Below are positions 26,135 through 38,245 of a DNA stretch of 64,000 nucleotides, in pieces. The stretch covers positions 6,014,001 through 6,078,000 of the forward strand of contig NZ_JACHMP010000001.1 of NCBI RefSeq assembly GCF_014204985.1, given 5' to 3'. Origin of the DNA: Streptosporangium becharense. Its GTDB lineage: Bacteria > Actinomycetota > Actinomycetes > Streptosporangiales > Streptosporangiaceae. Under the pieces are notes generated by a model. The model had not been told where the DNA came from and ran no database searches. It saw only the letters and a program-made list of their open reading frames with translations. The position numbers and the translations under genes were made by a program. Each line of letters starts with the position of its first letter. Position 1 is the stretch's first letter.

Positions 26135-26266
26135 ATGGAACTCGACATCAACACCCTGGACATGCTCCCCGCCACCGAGGAGACCAAGCTCCAGGTCTGT
26201 GACATGACCTGCGGTCTGCACACCGGCACCTGCAGCGGCCAGACCATGTGCCACCGGACTTTCTGA
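26135..26266 (+). CDS. lanA: Lanthipeptide precursor peptide 1
   Basis: A 43-residue peptide with ribosome site aaaggaag before ATG 26135. The leader MELDINTLDMLPATEETKLQ is followed by a Cys/Thr-rich core of 23 residues with four Cys (22, 26, 33, 39) and six Ser/Thr (25, 30, 32, 34, 37, 42), which are potential lanthionine partners. It lies between the LanL/protease pair and the exporter genes. Leader residues 1-20 and the CxxTC start of the core are shared with the second precursor at 31849-31965, and the leader pattern DIxxL...LP recalls class IV precursors such as venezuelin. Confidence 0.85.
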   Translation: MELDINTLDMLPATEETKLQVCDMTCGLHTGTCSGQTMCHRTF

Positions 26267-26288
26267 GAGATCACCGGTCTCCGCGCCC

Positions 26289-26373
26289 GGCCGTCCGCTG
26301 AGAGACGGCCGGCCGGGCGTGGCCCGAGCACGTGAGTGTGCCCTCCTCGTCCCACGGGGGAGGGCACACTCAC
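26289..26373 (+). terminator. Two stem-loops between precursor and exporter genes (attenuator)
   Basis: A short hairpin (ggccgtc / gacggcc, 26289-26310) is followed by a perfect 15-bp stem (26332-26346 with 26359-26373, arms beginning gtgagtgtg and ggagggcac). Placed right after the small precursor gene, they would end most transcripts there and let a fraction continue into the transporters, a common arrangement for making excess precursor. Confidence 0.7.
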
Positions 26374-26427
26374 GCCTTCCGCCCCGGACGGCCGCCGTGG
26401 CGCCCGCCCACTCCCCGGAGGGAGACG

Positions 26428-28184
26428 ATGTCAGACCCCGTGGCAGACCTGCCGGACGCCTCAGCGAGACACAGGAACGGTGACCGTCTTCTCCGTTCCG
26501 TGGTGCGCGGCGTGTGGGCACCGCTGACCGTGACGGCCGTCGGCACGATCGTCGCGACCGCCACGGCACTGGCGCTGCCGGCGGTCCTGGCCGCCGCCGT
26601 GGACGCGGTGCTGGCGGGCGAGCCCGCGTACGGCACGGTCGCGGCACTGGTCCTCGTCCTGGCCCTGGCCGCGGGGGCCGAGGTCGTCTCGGTGGTGGCC
26701 GGTGCGACGTCCGCCGCGTCCGCCACGCAAGCCCTGCGCCTGCGCCTCACCACCCGTGTGCTCTCGCTCGACGTCGCCCGGGCCCGCGGGCTGCCGGCCG
26801 GAGAGCTGGTCAACCGCCTGGTGAGCAACACCACCACGGTGGGATACGTGCCGGTGACGTTGCTGCACGCCATGACCGGGATCCTCACCTCCATCGGAGG
26901 TCTCGCCGCGCTTTTCGTCATCGACTGGCGGGTGGGGGCGGCGTTTCTGGCCGGCGTGCCCGTCGCGCTCGTCGTCCTGCGCCTGTTCGTCAGCCGGGTG
27001 TCGGATCTGTACGACCGCTACCAGGACGCCCAGGGGCGTCTGGCCGCACGCCTGACCGACACCCTGGCCGGCATCCGCACCGTGCGGGCCTCGGGCACCG
27101 CCGACCGGGAGATCACCCGGGTGCTCGCCCCGCTGCCGGAGCTGTCGGCCGCCGGGCACTCCCTGTGGCGGGTGCAGGCCCGCAGCGTGTGGCAGATCTC
27201 CCTGCTGCTGCCGCTCATCGAGGTGAGCGTGCTCGCCGTGGCCGGGATCGGGGTGGCGGACGGTCGCCTGGAGCCCGGACAGCTCATGGCCGTGGCCGGC
27301 TACACCGCGCTGGCGCTGATCTTCGTCGAGCAGAGCGACACGCTCCTGGGCGTGGCGCACGCCCGCTCCGCGGCCCGGCGGGTGGTCGAGGTGCTCGCCC
27401 TGCCCGCCATGACGCCCGGAACCCGTCCGCCGGCCGACGGTCCCGGCACGCTGTCGTTCCGCGGGGTCACCGTGGCGGGAGACGGCGCCCCGTTGCTGGA
27501 CGACGTCGATCTGGAGATCCCCGCCGGAACGCTGACCGCCGTCGTCGGGCACTCCGGCGTGGGCAAGAGCACGCTGGCGCTGCTGGCCGGACGCCTGATC
27601 GACCCCGACCGCGGGCAGGTGCTGCTCGACGGCCTGCCCCTGGCGGAACTGGCCCCCGACGCGCTGCGCGGCGCCGTCGCCTACGCCTTCGAACGTCCGG
27701 TGCTGCTGGGCGACGACCTGACCTCGGCCATCGCCTACGGCCTTCCCGACACCGGGCACGACGCCGTGCGGGAGGCGGCGCGCGCCGCCCGCATCGACGA
27801 CGTCGTGCGACGTCTCCCCGCGGGGTACGCCACCCCGCCGCACGCCGCCCCGCTGTCGGGCGGTGAGATCCAGCGGCTGGGCCTGGCCCGTGCCCTGGTC
27901 CGGCGGGCCCGGCTGACCGTGCTCGACGACGCCACCTCCAGCCTCGACACCGCGACCGAAGCCCAGGTGACCCACGCGCTGGTGGAAGGCATGCGCGGAC
28001 GCACCCGGCTGCTCGTCGCCCACCGCGCGGCCACCGCCGCCCGCGCCGACCTGGTGGTCTGGCTCGACGGCGGCCGGGTACGCGCCCACGGCACCCACCG
28101 GGAGCTCTGGCGCGATCCGGACTACCGGGCCCTGTTCGCCGCCGGGACCGAGCCCGCCGTCCGGACGTCCCCCGAGGAGGAACC

Positions 28185-28203
<19 letters not shown>
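26428..28203 (+). CDS. lanT: ABC exporter subunit 1 (membrane and ATPase domains)
   Basis: A 591-residue half-transporter with six predicted membrane helices (about 25-310) fused to an ATPase domain (about 345-590). Walker A is GHSGVGKST and the signature LSGGE, but Walker B reads TVLDDATSSLD, with Asp in place of the catalytic Glu. That is the mark of the degenerate site in heterodimeric exporters. ATG 26428 has a perfect cggagggaga site. There is no N-terminal C39 peptidase domain, so leader removal must come from elsewhere (the S9 protease). Overlaps the second subunit by 19 bases. Probably exports the lanthipeptide. Confidence 0.87.
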
Positions 28204-30200
<1,997 letters not shown>

Positions 30201-30281
30201 CCGTCCACCGCCGCATCGACCGCCGCCCGCTCCACCCGGCCCCGACGTCTCCGCGAGAGGTGATCGCCGTGCCCGGAGGTC

Positions 30282-31049
30282 TCACGTGTCGGCCTCGCCG
30301 GATCGCAGGTCCGCCTGGGCCAGTTCCCAGCACTCGGTCATGAGTGAGGCGTAGGCCGCGAGAGCGGTCTTACCTGTTTTGATCATGACGTCCAGTGTGG
30401 ACGGGGAGGCGGTCAGGGCGGCGTCGACCTGCCGCCGTCTGAAGGCCGTGTAGTCGGCGCCGAACTCGACGCGTTCGGCCAGGAAGGCGTAGCAGGCCCG
30501 GTCGGCTCCGAAGATCCGCCGGCAGTTCGCGACCAGGGCGGGGCCGACCGTGACCGAGAGCCGCTCGACCTCGTACCAGATCGCCAGCTGGGCGAACGGG
30601 AGGGGGCCGGAGATCACATTCTCCCGGAGCCGGGTGTAGAACGCCACGCTGGCCGGTGGGGCCGTGGCCAGCAGGGCGTCGGTGTCGAGTGCCCCTGCCT
30701 CGCTGAAGCGCTCGGCCCACCAGGCCGCCGTGGCGCGGGCGTCGGCCAGCATCCGGCCGTACCCGGCCGCCGGGGCACGCGTCCTGGCCGGCTCCCGCGA
30801 CCCGTCCGTGTCGGGCAGGCCGTGCTGTTCGTTCGCACCCGGCAGGCCGTGCTGCGCGGCCGGGGCGGAGATCCAGCGCTCGGCGTCATGCGTCATGTGG
30901 GCGCCGTAGGCGCTGTGGCGCAGCATCCATCGGACGAAGGACCGCTCGTCGCAGGAGGGGGAGAGCACCTGCGCCACCGCCGGGTCGTCGATGAGCCGCC
31001 GCCGGTCGGACTCCAGTGCCATTTCATACTGAGTCATTAGTTTCCCCAT
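30282..31049 (-). CDS. All-helical protein of unknown function in the lanthipeptide cluster
   Basis: About 255 residues, almost wholly helical by composition. The order of conserved-looking blocks (HMTHDAERWI, FAQLAIWYEVERLSV, CYAFLAERVEFGADYTAF, then a long helix with MTECWELA) resembles heme-oxygenase-like / TenA-like proteins. The iron ligands usual in the last core helix of that superfamily (H-x3-D-x2-H) are not visible; R, G and Y stand in their places. It could be a non-metal scaffold, a tailoring enzyme or an immunity factor. Start ATG 31049 has an acgaggt site; ATG 31037 and upstream codons are alternatives. Convergent with the exporter genes. Confidence 0.5.
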   Translation of the reverse strand: MGKLMTQYEMALESDRRRLIDDPAVAQVLSPSCDERSFVRWMLRHSAYGAHMTHDAERWISAPAAQHGLPGANEQHGLPDTDGSREPARTRAPAAGYGRMLADARATAAWWAERFSEAGALDTDALLATAPPASVAFYTRLRENVISGPLPFAQLAIWYEVERLSVTVGPALVANCRRIFGADRACYAFLAERVEFGADYTAFRRRQVDAALTASPSTLDVMIKTGKTALAAYASLMTECWELAQADLRSGEADT

Positions 31050-31848
31050 AATACCTCGTTTTGGTAATTTAATGGATAATGACATTTTTAATATGGCTTC
31101 CTGGTGGTTTTTCATGCGGTAGGCGTCCGGCCGGTTCCACGGAGAGACGGGGGGTCGGAACCCGTGGGTGCGGTGCCGGAATATGTGGATGCGGTGCCGA
31201 AACGCGCGATGGGATTCGTGGCGCCGAGCCGGGGTCTCCGCGTCTCAGGGAGGGTGGGACGGGACGGTTTCATCGCCCCGCAGTATCGTCAGGGCCGCTT
31301 GCGAATGACTTGGAGCGTTGCTCTAGTCGGGTTTCCCCGCCCGGAATGCCGGCGGATCGGTCGTGCCGAGGGGCCGGTGATCGATTGTGCCGGGGTGTCG
31401 GCGGATCGGTCGTGCCGGTTGGCTGGTCGGGCCGGTCGTGCCGGGAAAACCGGAGGGGACCGGAGCAGGCGGAGGTGCGCCGGGAAGCCCAGGGAGCCGG
31501 GGCGTGCCGCGTCCGGTGCCCCGACCATCCCCGGTGACGCACCCGCGGGCGACGGCGGCCCGGTGGACCATGGCGCCATGCGCCGTCACGCGCGGCCGGG
31601 TCACCGCAGGGCGGGCTCGCGTGACGGCGACGACCCGGCGCCGCCGTCACGCCTTCGCGTGGCCACGTCCTATGGCTCTGTCGTGCTTCGGACGGTCACG
31701 CCGCACGGCCATCGGAATGCCGCACGGCCATCGGAATGCCGCACGGCCACCGGAATGCCGCGCGGCCGACGGGATCCCGGAGGATGATCCGGGAATGCCC
31801 CCGTACCCGGGTATGCCGGTCCGATGACCGTGTTCACCGATGGCCCGG
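31050..31848. other. Roughly 800-base gap with tandem and direct repeats
   Basis: No convincing gene, although open frames exist because of GC bias. About 31050-31120 is A/T-rich and probably holds the promoter of the leftward gene at 30282. An 18-base direct repeat (ggcggatcggtcgtgccg) occurs near 31351 and again near 31400. A 19-bp tandem repeat is at 31700-31767. Confidence 0.4.
31700..31767. repeat. 19-bp tandem repeat, about 3.5 copies
   Basis: The unit gccgcacggccatcggaat starts at 31700, 31719 and 31738 (one substitution in the third) with a partial fourth copy at 31757. Confidence 0.85.
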
Positions 31849-31965
31849 CTACCAGACGTAGGTCGTGACGCAGCGCGTCCAGTCGAAACACGTCCCGAAG
31901 CAGGGCTGCAACTGGCTCTCCTCGGAGGCCGGAAGCATGTCGAGGGCGGCGATGTCGATTTCCAC
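31849..31965 (-). CDS. lanA: Lanthipeptide precursor peptide 2
   Basis: A 38-residue peptide starting at GTG 31965, six bases after a strong aaggag site. Aligned without gaps to precursor 1 it shares E2, D4, I5, L8-A13 (LDMLPA), E15, E16, L19, Q20, C22, T25, C26 and T30. The core starts at P21-C22 and has three Cys (22, 26, 32) and four Thr (25, 30, 34, 35), then ends in aromatic residues (YVW). The leader is almost the same as in precursor 1 while the core diverges, as expected for two substrates of one synthetase. It lies downstream of the SARP regulator on the same strand. Confidence 0.85.
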   Translation of the reverse strand: MEIDIAALDMLPASEESQLQPCFGTCFDWTRCVTTYVW

Positions 31966-32084
31966 GAGGTTCTCCTTCCTGAGACGGGGGGTGCCGGGGC
32001 ACGTCCCCGGGCGCCGGCCGCCGTCCCCGGCCCGTCTCACTCCGGGCCGGAGGCACCGGCGGCCTTGACCTCCCAGGATCACCG

Positions 32085-32132
32085 GGACCGCTTGGAAGCG
32101 GCCTGCGGTCGTTAGGGACCGCTAGGACTGCG
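32085..32132 (-). promoter_or_regulatory. Direct repeat ggaccgct, candidate activator site before precursor 2
   Basis: ggaccgct (top strand) occurs at 32085-32092 and again 31 bases on at 32116-32123, with a related ggactgcg at 32125-32132. A three-turn period upstream of precursor 2 and directly after the SARP gene suggests an activator target. No biochemical support. Confidence 0.35.
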
Positions 32133-32199
32133 AACGGACCCCGTCCACCCCGCTGCCCCCGTATCGTCCGCGGGGCCGGGACGCACGCCCCGGCCGCCG

Positions 32200-35100
32200 T
32201 CAGCGCACGTGACCCGGCTCCCGCAGGGGAGTGCTCCACCAGGTCGGTGAGATGAACCCGGCCGCCGTCATCGCCCGTTCCCGCCAGGCCGGCAGGCCGG
32301 TCCGGCTCGTCTGGCGCACCAGCGCCACGAGATGCCGGGTGGCGGTTCCGTGATCACCGAGGGCGGAGGCGAGCAGCGCCAGGAACCAGTCCACCGGCCC
32401 TATCGGGGCTATCGCGGAGCCCACCGAAATCTTGCCGCTGTGCGGCAGCAGCGCCGAGTAGCTCACCTGGCAGGCCGGCACGTCGCCGAGAGCCGCCTGG
32501 GCCGCCCCCTGCAGGCAGGTCATGGTCAGCCAGGACCAGTCACGGGGCGGGGACGGCCAGCCGCTCTCGGCCAGCTTCCACGCTTCCGCGGTACGCCCCT
32601 GCGCGCACAGTTGCAGGATCCGGGCGTCGTGGTCCATGGTGCGGTGGATGCCGGTGATCGAGTCGATCAACGGGCCGGTGTCGGCCATGGAGCCCCGCTG
32701 GTAGTGCAGGAGGATCCGCCCGGTGGCCACCACCGCGCCCGCGTACCACATGCCGATTCCCCCGGCCCGCTGCTCGGCCTCGCCGTAGAGGGCCTCGGCG
32801 TCGTCGAAGCGACCGGCCAGGGCCAGCCGACCGGCGCGCCACATGGTGTGCTGGAAGTACGGCCAGGGCAGGGGGAGCCGCTCCAGTATGGCGTCGCAGC
32901 AGGCGGCGGCCTCGTCCGCCCCGGCCACGTCGGACAGTTCCAGCCTGTGGTGGGTGAACAGCATCTGCGCGAGCAGTTCGAATCCCGGCGTCCGGGTGCG
33001 CGACGCCAGGTCGAGCAGTTCGGTGGCGATCTCCAGCAGTTCCCGGGAGTGGGTCGACTGGGGCAGCGACAACTGCCGGGCACTGAGCGTCTGCATCAGC
33101 AGGTGCGGGTCGCCGAGCCGGCGGGCCGTCTCCACGGCCGCGGCCGACAGGGAGTCACAGCGCGGGTTCTCGGTCCCGTCGTACAGCTCCTGTGCCAGCC
33201 CGCCCAGCAACCGCGCGCGTTCGGTGCTGTCACCCGGGGGCAGGGAGGCCAGCGCGACCTCGAACCGGTGCACCAGGCGCAGCTCCACCTCCTCGTAGGG
33301 ATTGCGCAGCGTCCAGACGGACGGGGCGTCCAGCGCGGTCAGCGCGCGGGCGACCAGCGCGGGGCCGCCACGTTCCGCGGCGCGGTCGGCGACGCGTATG
33401 GCCTGTGCCCGCGCCTTCCTGGCGCCGAGCGCGTCCCCCGCCTCCAGTAGCGCGCGGACCTGCCGCAGCAGGAGCTCGACGTGATCGACCGGATCGCTGG
33501 AGCAGGCGCCGTGGGCCTCCACCGCCCGGCCCCACCACAGGGCCGCCTCCTCGTAGGCCAGGCGCAGGGACGCCTGCTCGGCCGCGGCGCGGGACCATCG
33601 GGCCGCCTCGTCGTACGCCGTCGGACCGGCCTCGACCGCGTGGTGGGCGATGACGCTCACGTCCACCCCCGGGCGGGTCGCGAGGACGGCCATCACCTCC
33701 CGGTGGATCTTCGCTCTGCGCAGCGGGGGGATGCCGTCCAGGAGGGTCTCCCGCACCAGGTCGTGGACGAAGGCCATGGGGCTGGCGTGGGGGACCAGCA
33801 GCCCGGCCCGGGTGGCCTGGTCCAGCGAGTCGTACGCCTCCGCCCGGCACACCCGGGAGACGACGTCGGGATCGAACTCCCTGCCGATCACCGCGGCGAC
33901 CGCGAGCACGTCACCGGCCCGCGTGCCGAGCGTGGCGAGCCGGCGCCGGATCAGATCCGCGACCGCACCCGGAACCGCGTTCAGCGTGCCTCCCTGGGCG
34001 AGCATCCGCACCGTCTCCCGGACGAACAGGGGGTTGCCCCCGGTACGCCGGGTCACCCGGCGAGCGGTGCACTCGTCCATCTCGACGCCCATCTCCTTGG
34101 AGATGATCTGTATGGAACCGGGTTCGAGGCCGGTGAGGCGGAGGTGGAACAGGTCGTATCGGGCGAGGCGTCCCAGCACGTCCTCAAGGGGTAAGCGGTC
34201 GGCGCCGTCGCGGAAGGCGGTGACCAGCGTGATGGGGGTGGGGCCCGCCGAGTCCTCGATGAGCGCGACCACGTCGCCGAGCAACCTGAGCGAGGCGATG
34301 TCGGCCCAGTGCAGGTCGTCCAGGGTGATCACCACGGGCTGGCTCAGTGCGGCGGCCGTCAGCCAGTCGGCGATGGCCTTGTGACGGCGGAGCCGCGCCG
34401 CCTCGGTGGTCCCGGCGGGTGGCTCGTCGTCCAGGAGCCCGGCCAGGGCCTGGCGGTCCGGCGGGGGACAGATCCGGGCGAGCGATCGCAGGATCTGCAG
34501 CCACGGCCACAGCGGCGGGGTGCCCTCGGCCTCGGGACAGCGGCCCCAGAGCACCAGGTGACCGGAGTCGGCGCAGTCCCGGCGGAACGTCTCGAGCAGC
34601 CACGTCTTGCCGATGCCAGGCTCCCCGCCCACCGCGACGGTGGTCAGGTCCCCTCGCTTCAGTAACGTCCTCAGCTCCGCGAGCTGTCGTTCCCGGCCGT
34701 GCGGGAGCCGCCGGCGGGGGGAGGAGGCGACCGGGACGGGAAGGACGGGGACGGGCGGCACGAGCATGAGCGATTCGGCCTGCCGGAGGATGGCGTCCTC
34801 CAGCGTCCGTAGTTCGGGGCCGGGATCCAGGCCCAGCTGGTCGGCGAACAGGTCTCTGGCCCGGCGCAGCATGGCCAGCGCGTCGGCCTGCCGCCCGGTT
34901 CGGTAGAGGGACAGCGCCAGCAGGCACCACAGCCGCTCACGCAGCGGGTTGGCGGATGTCTCGGCCTCCAGGTCGGCGATCGCGGCGTGCGGGCGGCCGA
35001 GGTCCAGCTGCGCCTGGGCCCGCCGTTCGACCGCGGTGAGCCGCAGCTCGCAGAGGCGGTTGACCTCGGAGGACGCCCACAGCTCCCCGGAGAACTCGCC

Positions 35101-35514
35101 GTACGGCACCCCGCGCCAGAGCCGCAGCGCCTCCTCCAGGTCCGTGAACGCCTCCTCGGGCGGCCGGAACTCCGACCGGTCGACCAGTTCGGCGAACCGG
35201 ATCGCGTCGACGTCCGTGGTGGCGAGCAGGTAGCCGGGCGGCCGTCCGATGAGCAGCCGCGGAAGGGTACGCGGGGGGCGTCCCGGTTCGACGGCCCGGC
35301 GCAGGTTGGACACGTATGCCTGGAGCGTGCCCACCACGCTCGGCGGAGGGGCGTCGCCGTACAGGTCTTCGATCAGTGTGTCGGTGGAGACGACCGCTCC
35401 GCGCGCGACCAGCAGCCGCGCCAGCACCGCGCGCTGGCGTGGGCCGCCGAGCCCGACGGGAACCCCGTCGTCATAGGCGCCCACACAACCGAGAACCCGG
35501 AAATCCATCCCCAC
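32200..35514 (-). CDS. SARP-type regulator with AAA ATPase and helical repeat domains
   Basis: A 1104-residue AfsR-like protein. Residues about 1-95 are the OmpR-like winged helix (LGGPRQRAVLARLLVARGAVVSTDTLIEDLYGD), about 100-245 the bacterial transcriptional activator domain, about 275-560 an AAA/STAND ATPase (Walker A GGEPGIGKT with Lys303), and the rest helical TPR-like repeats. SARPs bind direct repeats and recruit RNA polymerase to antibiotic gene promoters; the ATPase/TPR part usually integrates a signal. It is the only regulator in the lanthipeptide cluster and probably controls it. The start is GTG 35514 or ATG 35508 (MDFRVLG), preceded by ggtgggg. Confidence 0.9.
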   Translation of the reverse strand: MGMDFRVLGCVGAYDDGVPVGLGGPRQRAVLARLLVARGAVVSTDTLIEDLYGDAPPPSVVGTLQAYVSNLRRAVEPGRPPRTLPRLLIGRPPGYLLATTDVDAIRFAELVDRSEFRPPEEAFTDLEEALRLWRGVPYGEFSGELWASSEVNRLCELRLTAVERRAQAQLDLGRPHAAIADLEAETSANPLRERLWCLLALSLYRTGRQADALAMLRRARDLFADQLGLDPGPELRTLEDAILRQAESLMLVPPVPVLPVPVASSPRRRLPHGRERQLAELRTLLKRGDLTTVAVGGEPGIGKTWLLETFRRDCADSGHLVLWGRCPEAEGTPPLWPWLQILRSLARICPPPDRQALAGLLDDEPPAGTTEAARLRRHKAIADWLTAAALSQPVVITLDDLHWADIASLRLLGDVVALIEDSAGPTPITLVTAFRDGADRLPLEDVLGRLARYDLFHLRLTGLEPGSIQIISKEMGVEMDECTARRVTRRTGGNPLFVRETVRMLAQGGTLNAVPGAVADLIRRRLATLGTRAGDVLAVAAVIGREFDPDVVSRVCRAEAYDSLDQATRAGLLVPHASPMAFVHDLVRETLLDGIPPLRRAKIHREVMAVLATRPGVDVSVIAHHAVEAGPTAYDEAARWSRAAAEQASLRLAYEEAALWWGRAVEAHGACSSDPVDHVELLLRQVRALLEAGDALGARKARAQAIRVADRAAERGGPALVARALTALDAPSVWTLRNPYEEVELRLVHRFEVALASLPPGDSTERARLLGGLAQELYDGTENPRCDSLSAAAVETARRLGDPHLLMQTLSARQLSLPQSTHSRELLEIATELLDLASRTRTPGFELLAQMLFTHHRLELSDVAGADEAAACCDAILERLPLPWPYFQHTMWRAGRLALAGRFDDAEALYGEAEQRAGGIGMWYAGAVVATGRILLHYQRGSMADTGPLIDSITGIHRTMDHDARILQLCAQGRTAEAWKLAESGWPSPPRDWSWLTMTCLQGAAQAALGDVPACQVSYSALLPHSGKISVGSAIAPIGPVDWFLALLASALGDHGTATRHLVALVRQTSRTGLPAWRERAMTAAGFISPTWWSTPLREPGHVR

Positions 35515-35715
35515 CGCCCATGCTCGGCACAGCAGGTGCGGACCACTGTGAAAGGAACGATCTTCATAGAGAAGAACATCACCTCTGTGGACGGCGCAAG
35601 CGGTTCCGGTGTTCCGTATGGGAATTTAAGGACTTTGTTAGATCTGCGGTGAGGGGTACGCCCGAGGCCCGTCCGGGAGGGCGACCGCCGTCACCTGGGC
35701 CCGCGCGGGTCGTCG

Positions 35716-37494
<1,779 letters not shown>

Positions 37495-37523
37495 GGAGCT
37501 CCTCTCTGATGTTCTCTCAAACG

Positions 37524-37534
37524 GAGGTTACCTC
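37524..37534. promoter_or_regulatory. Inverted repeat gaggttacctc, candidate MarR operator
   Basis: An 11-base near-perfect palindrome between the divergent exporter and MarR genes, 30 bases before the exporter start, flanked by tctca direct repeats (about 37514 and 37533). Confidence 0.4.
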
Positions 37535-37545
37535 TCATTCATTCC

Positions 37546-37647
37546 GGTGGGCACCGAGGTTCGGTGGGTACTGGGCTGCGGTGGGCACCGGGGTTCGGTG
37601 GGCATCGGGGTCTGGTGGGCACTGGGCTGCGGTGGGCACTGGGATAG
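37546..37647. repeat. Six tandem 17-bp units just before a MarR gene
   Basis: Six uninterrupted units of consensus ggtgggcacyggggttc (variants end ctgc or atag) start at 37546, 37563, 37580, 37597, 37614 and 37631. The array ends 10 bases before the GTG at 37658. Seventeen is not a multiple of three, so the array is unlikely to be coding. Confidence 0.92.
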
Positions 37648-37657
37648 GTTCGGCGCT

Positions 37658-38113
37658 GTGGAGAAGGAACTGGCCGAGCTGGTGCACGGCGTCGGCCACC
37701 GACTGCGGCGCGGGTACGCGGACCGGCTCGGCCCGCTCGGCCTGAGCCCGGGCCAGGCGCGGGCGCTCCGGGCGATCGTCGACGCCGATCCGCCGCTCAG
37801 GATGGTGCAGCTCGCCGAGCGGCTGAGGATCGTGCCGCGCTCGGTGACCCCGGTGATCGACGCGCTGGAGGAGGCCGGCCTGGTCCGCCGTGAGGTCGAC
37901 CCGGCCAATCGCCGTTCCACCCTGCTCGTGGTGACCCCCGAGGGGCTGGAGCGCTACGCGCGGGTGCGTGAGGCTCGGGGTCAGGTCGCCGAGGAGCTGT
38001 TCTCCGTGCTCACCGCGGGGCAGCGGGACAGGCTCAGGGAACTGCTGGAGCTGGTGGACGCCCAGCCGGCGCCACCTCCCCGGTCACCGGCCCGGCCGGG
38101 CGGGCCGCTCTGA
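37658..38113 (+). CDS. MarR-family transcriptional regulator
   Basis: A 151-residue winged-helix protein. The recognition helix lies in MVQLAERLRIVPRSVTPVIDALEEAGLV (about 48-75), followed by the wing VDPANRRSTLLVVTPEG. It is expected to repress the divergent ABC exporter and release it on binding a small molecule. The frame is open further upstream, but that part would translate a 17-bp repeat array, so GTG 37658 is chosen; no good ribosome site precedes it, which may mean weak or leaderless translation. The C-terminal tail is Pro-rich and ends in a second, different 17-bp repeat array that contains the stop codon. Confidence 0.88.
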   Translation: MEKELAELVHGVGHRLRRGYADRLGPLGLSPGQARALRAIVDADPPLRMVQLAERLRIVPRSVTPVIDALEEAGLVRREVDPANRRSTLLVVTPEGLERYARVREARGQVAEELFSVLTAGQRDRLRELLELVDAQPAPPPRSPARPGGPL

Positions 38114-38224
38114 GCGCTGGTCCGCTCTGAATGTGGACTTGCGCTGAATGTGAACCTGCTCTGAGCGCTGGCCCGCTCTGAATGTGAACCTGCTCTGGAC
38201 GTGGGCCCGCTCTGGACGTGGGTC
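38106..38224. repeat. Seven tandem 17-bp units beginning at the MarR stop codon
   Basis: Units of consensus cgctctgaatgtgaacc start at 38106, 38123, 38140, 38157, 38174, 38191 and 38208. The first contains the MarR TGA (38111-38113), and the same TGA position is kept in units 1-5 and is TGG in units 6-7. The array fills the space to the convergent amidohydrolase gene. Confidence 0.92.
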
Positions 38225-38245
38225 CGTTTCCGGTCGCCGGGGGTG

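Noticed and set aside
31104..31787. Overlapping open frames in the gap between the helical protein and precursor 2
   Set aside because: All frames are open only through base composition, are Arg/Gly/Pro-rich, contain tandem DNA repeats and lack ribosome sites.
37546..38224. 17-bp arrays as CRISPR-like elements
   Set aside because: Units are contiguous, with no spacers between them, and no cas genes are present.
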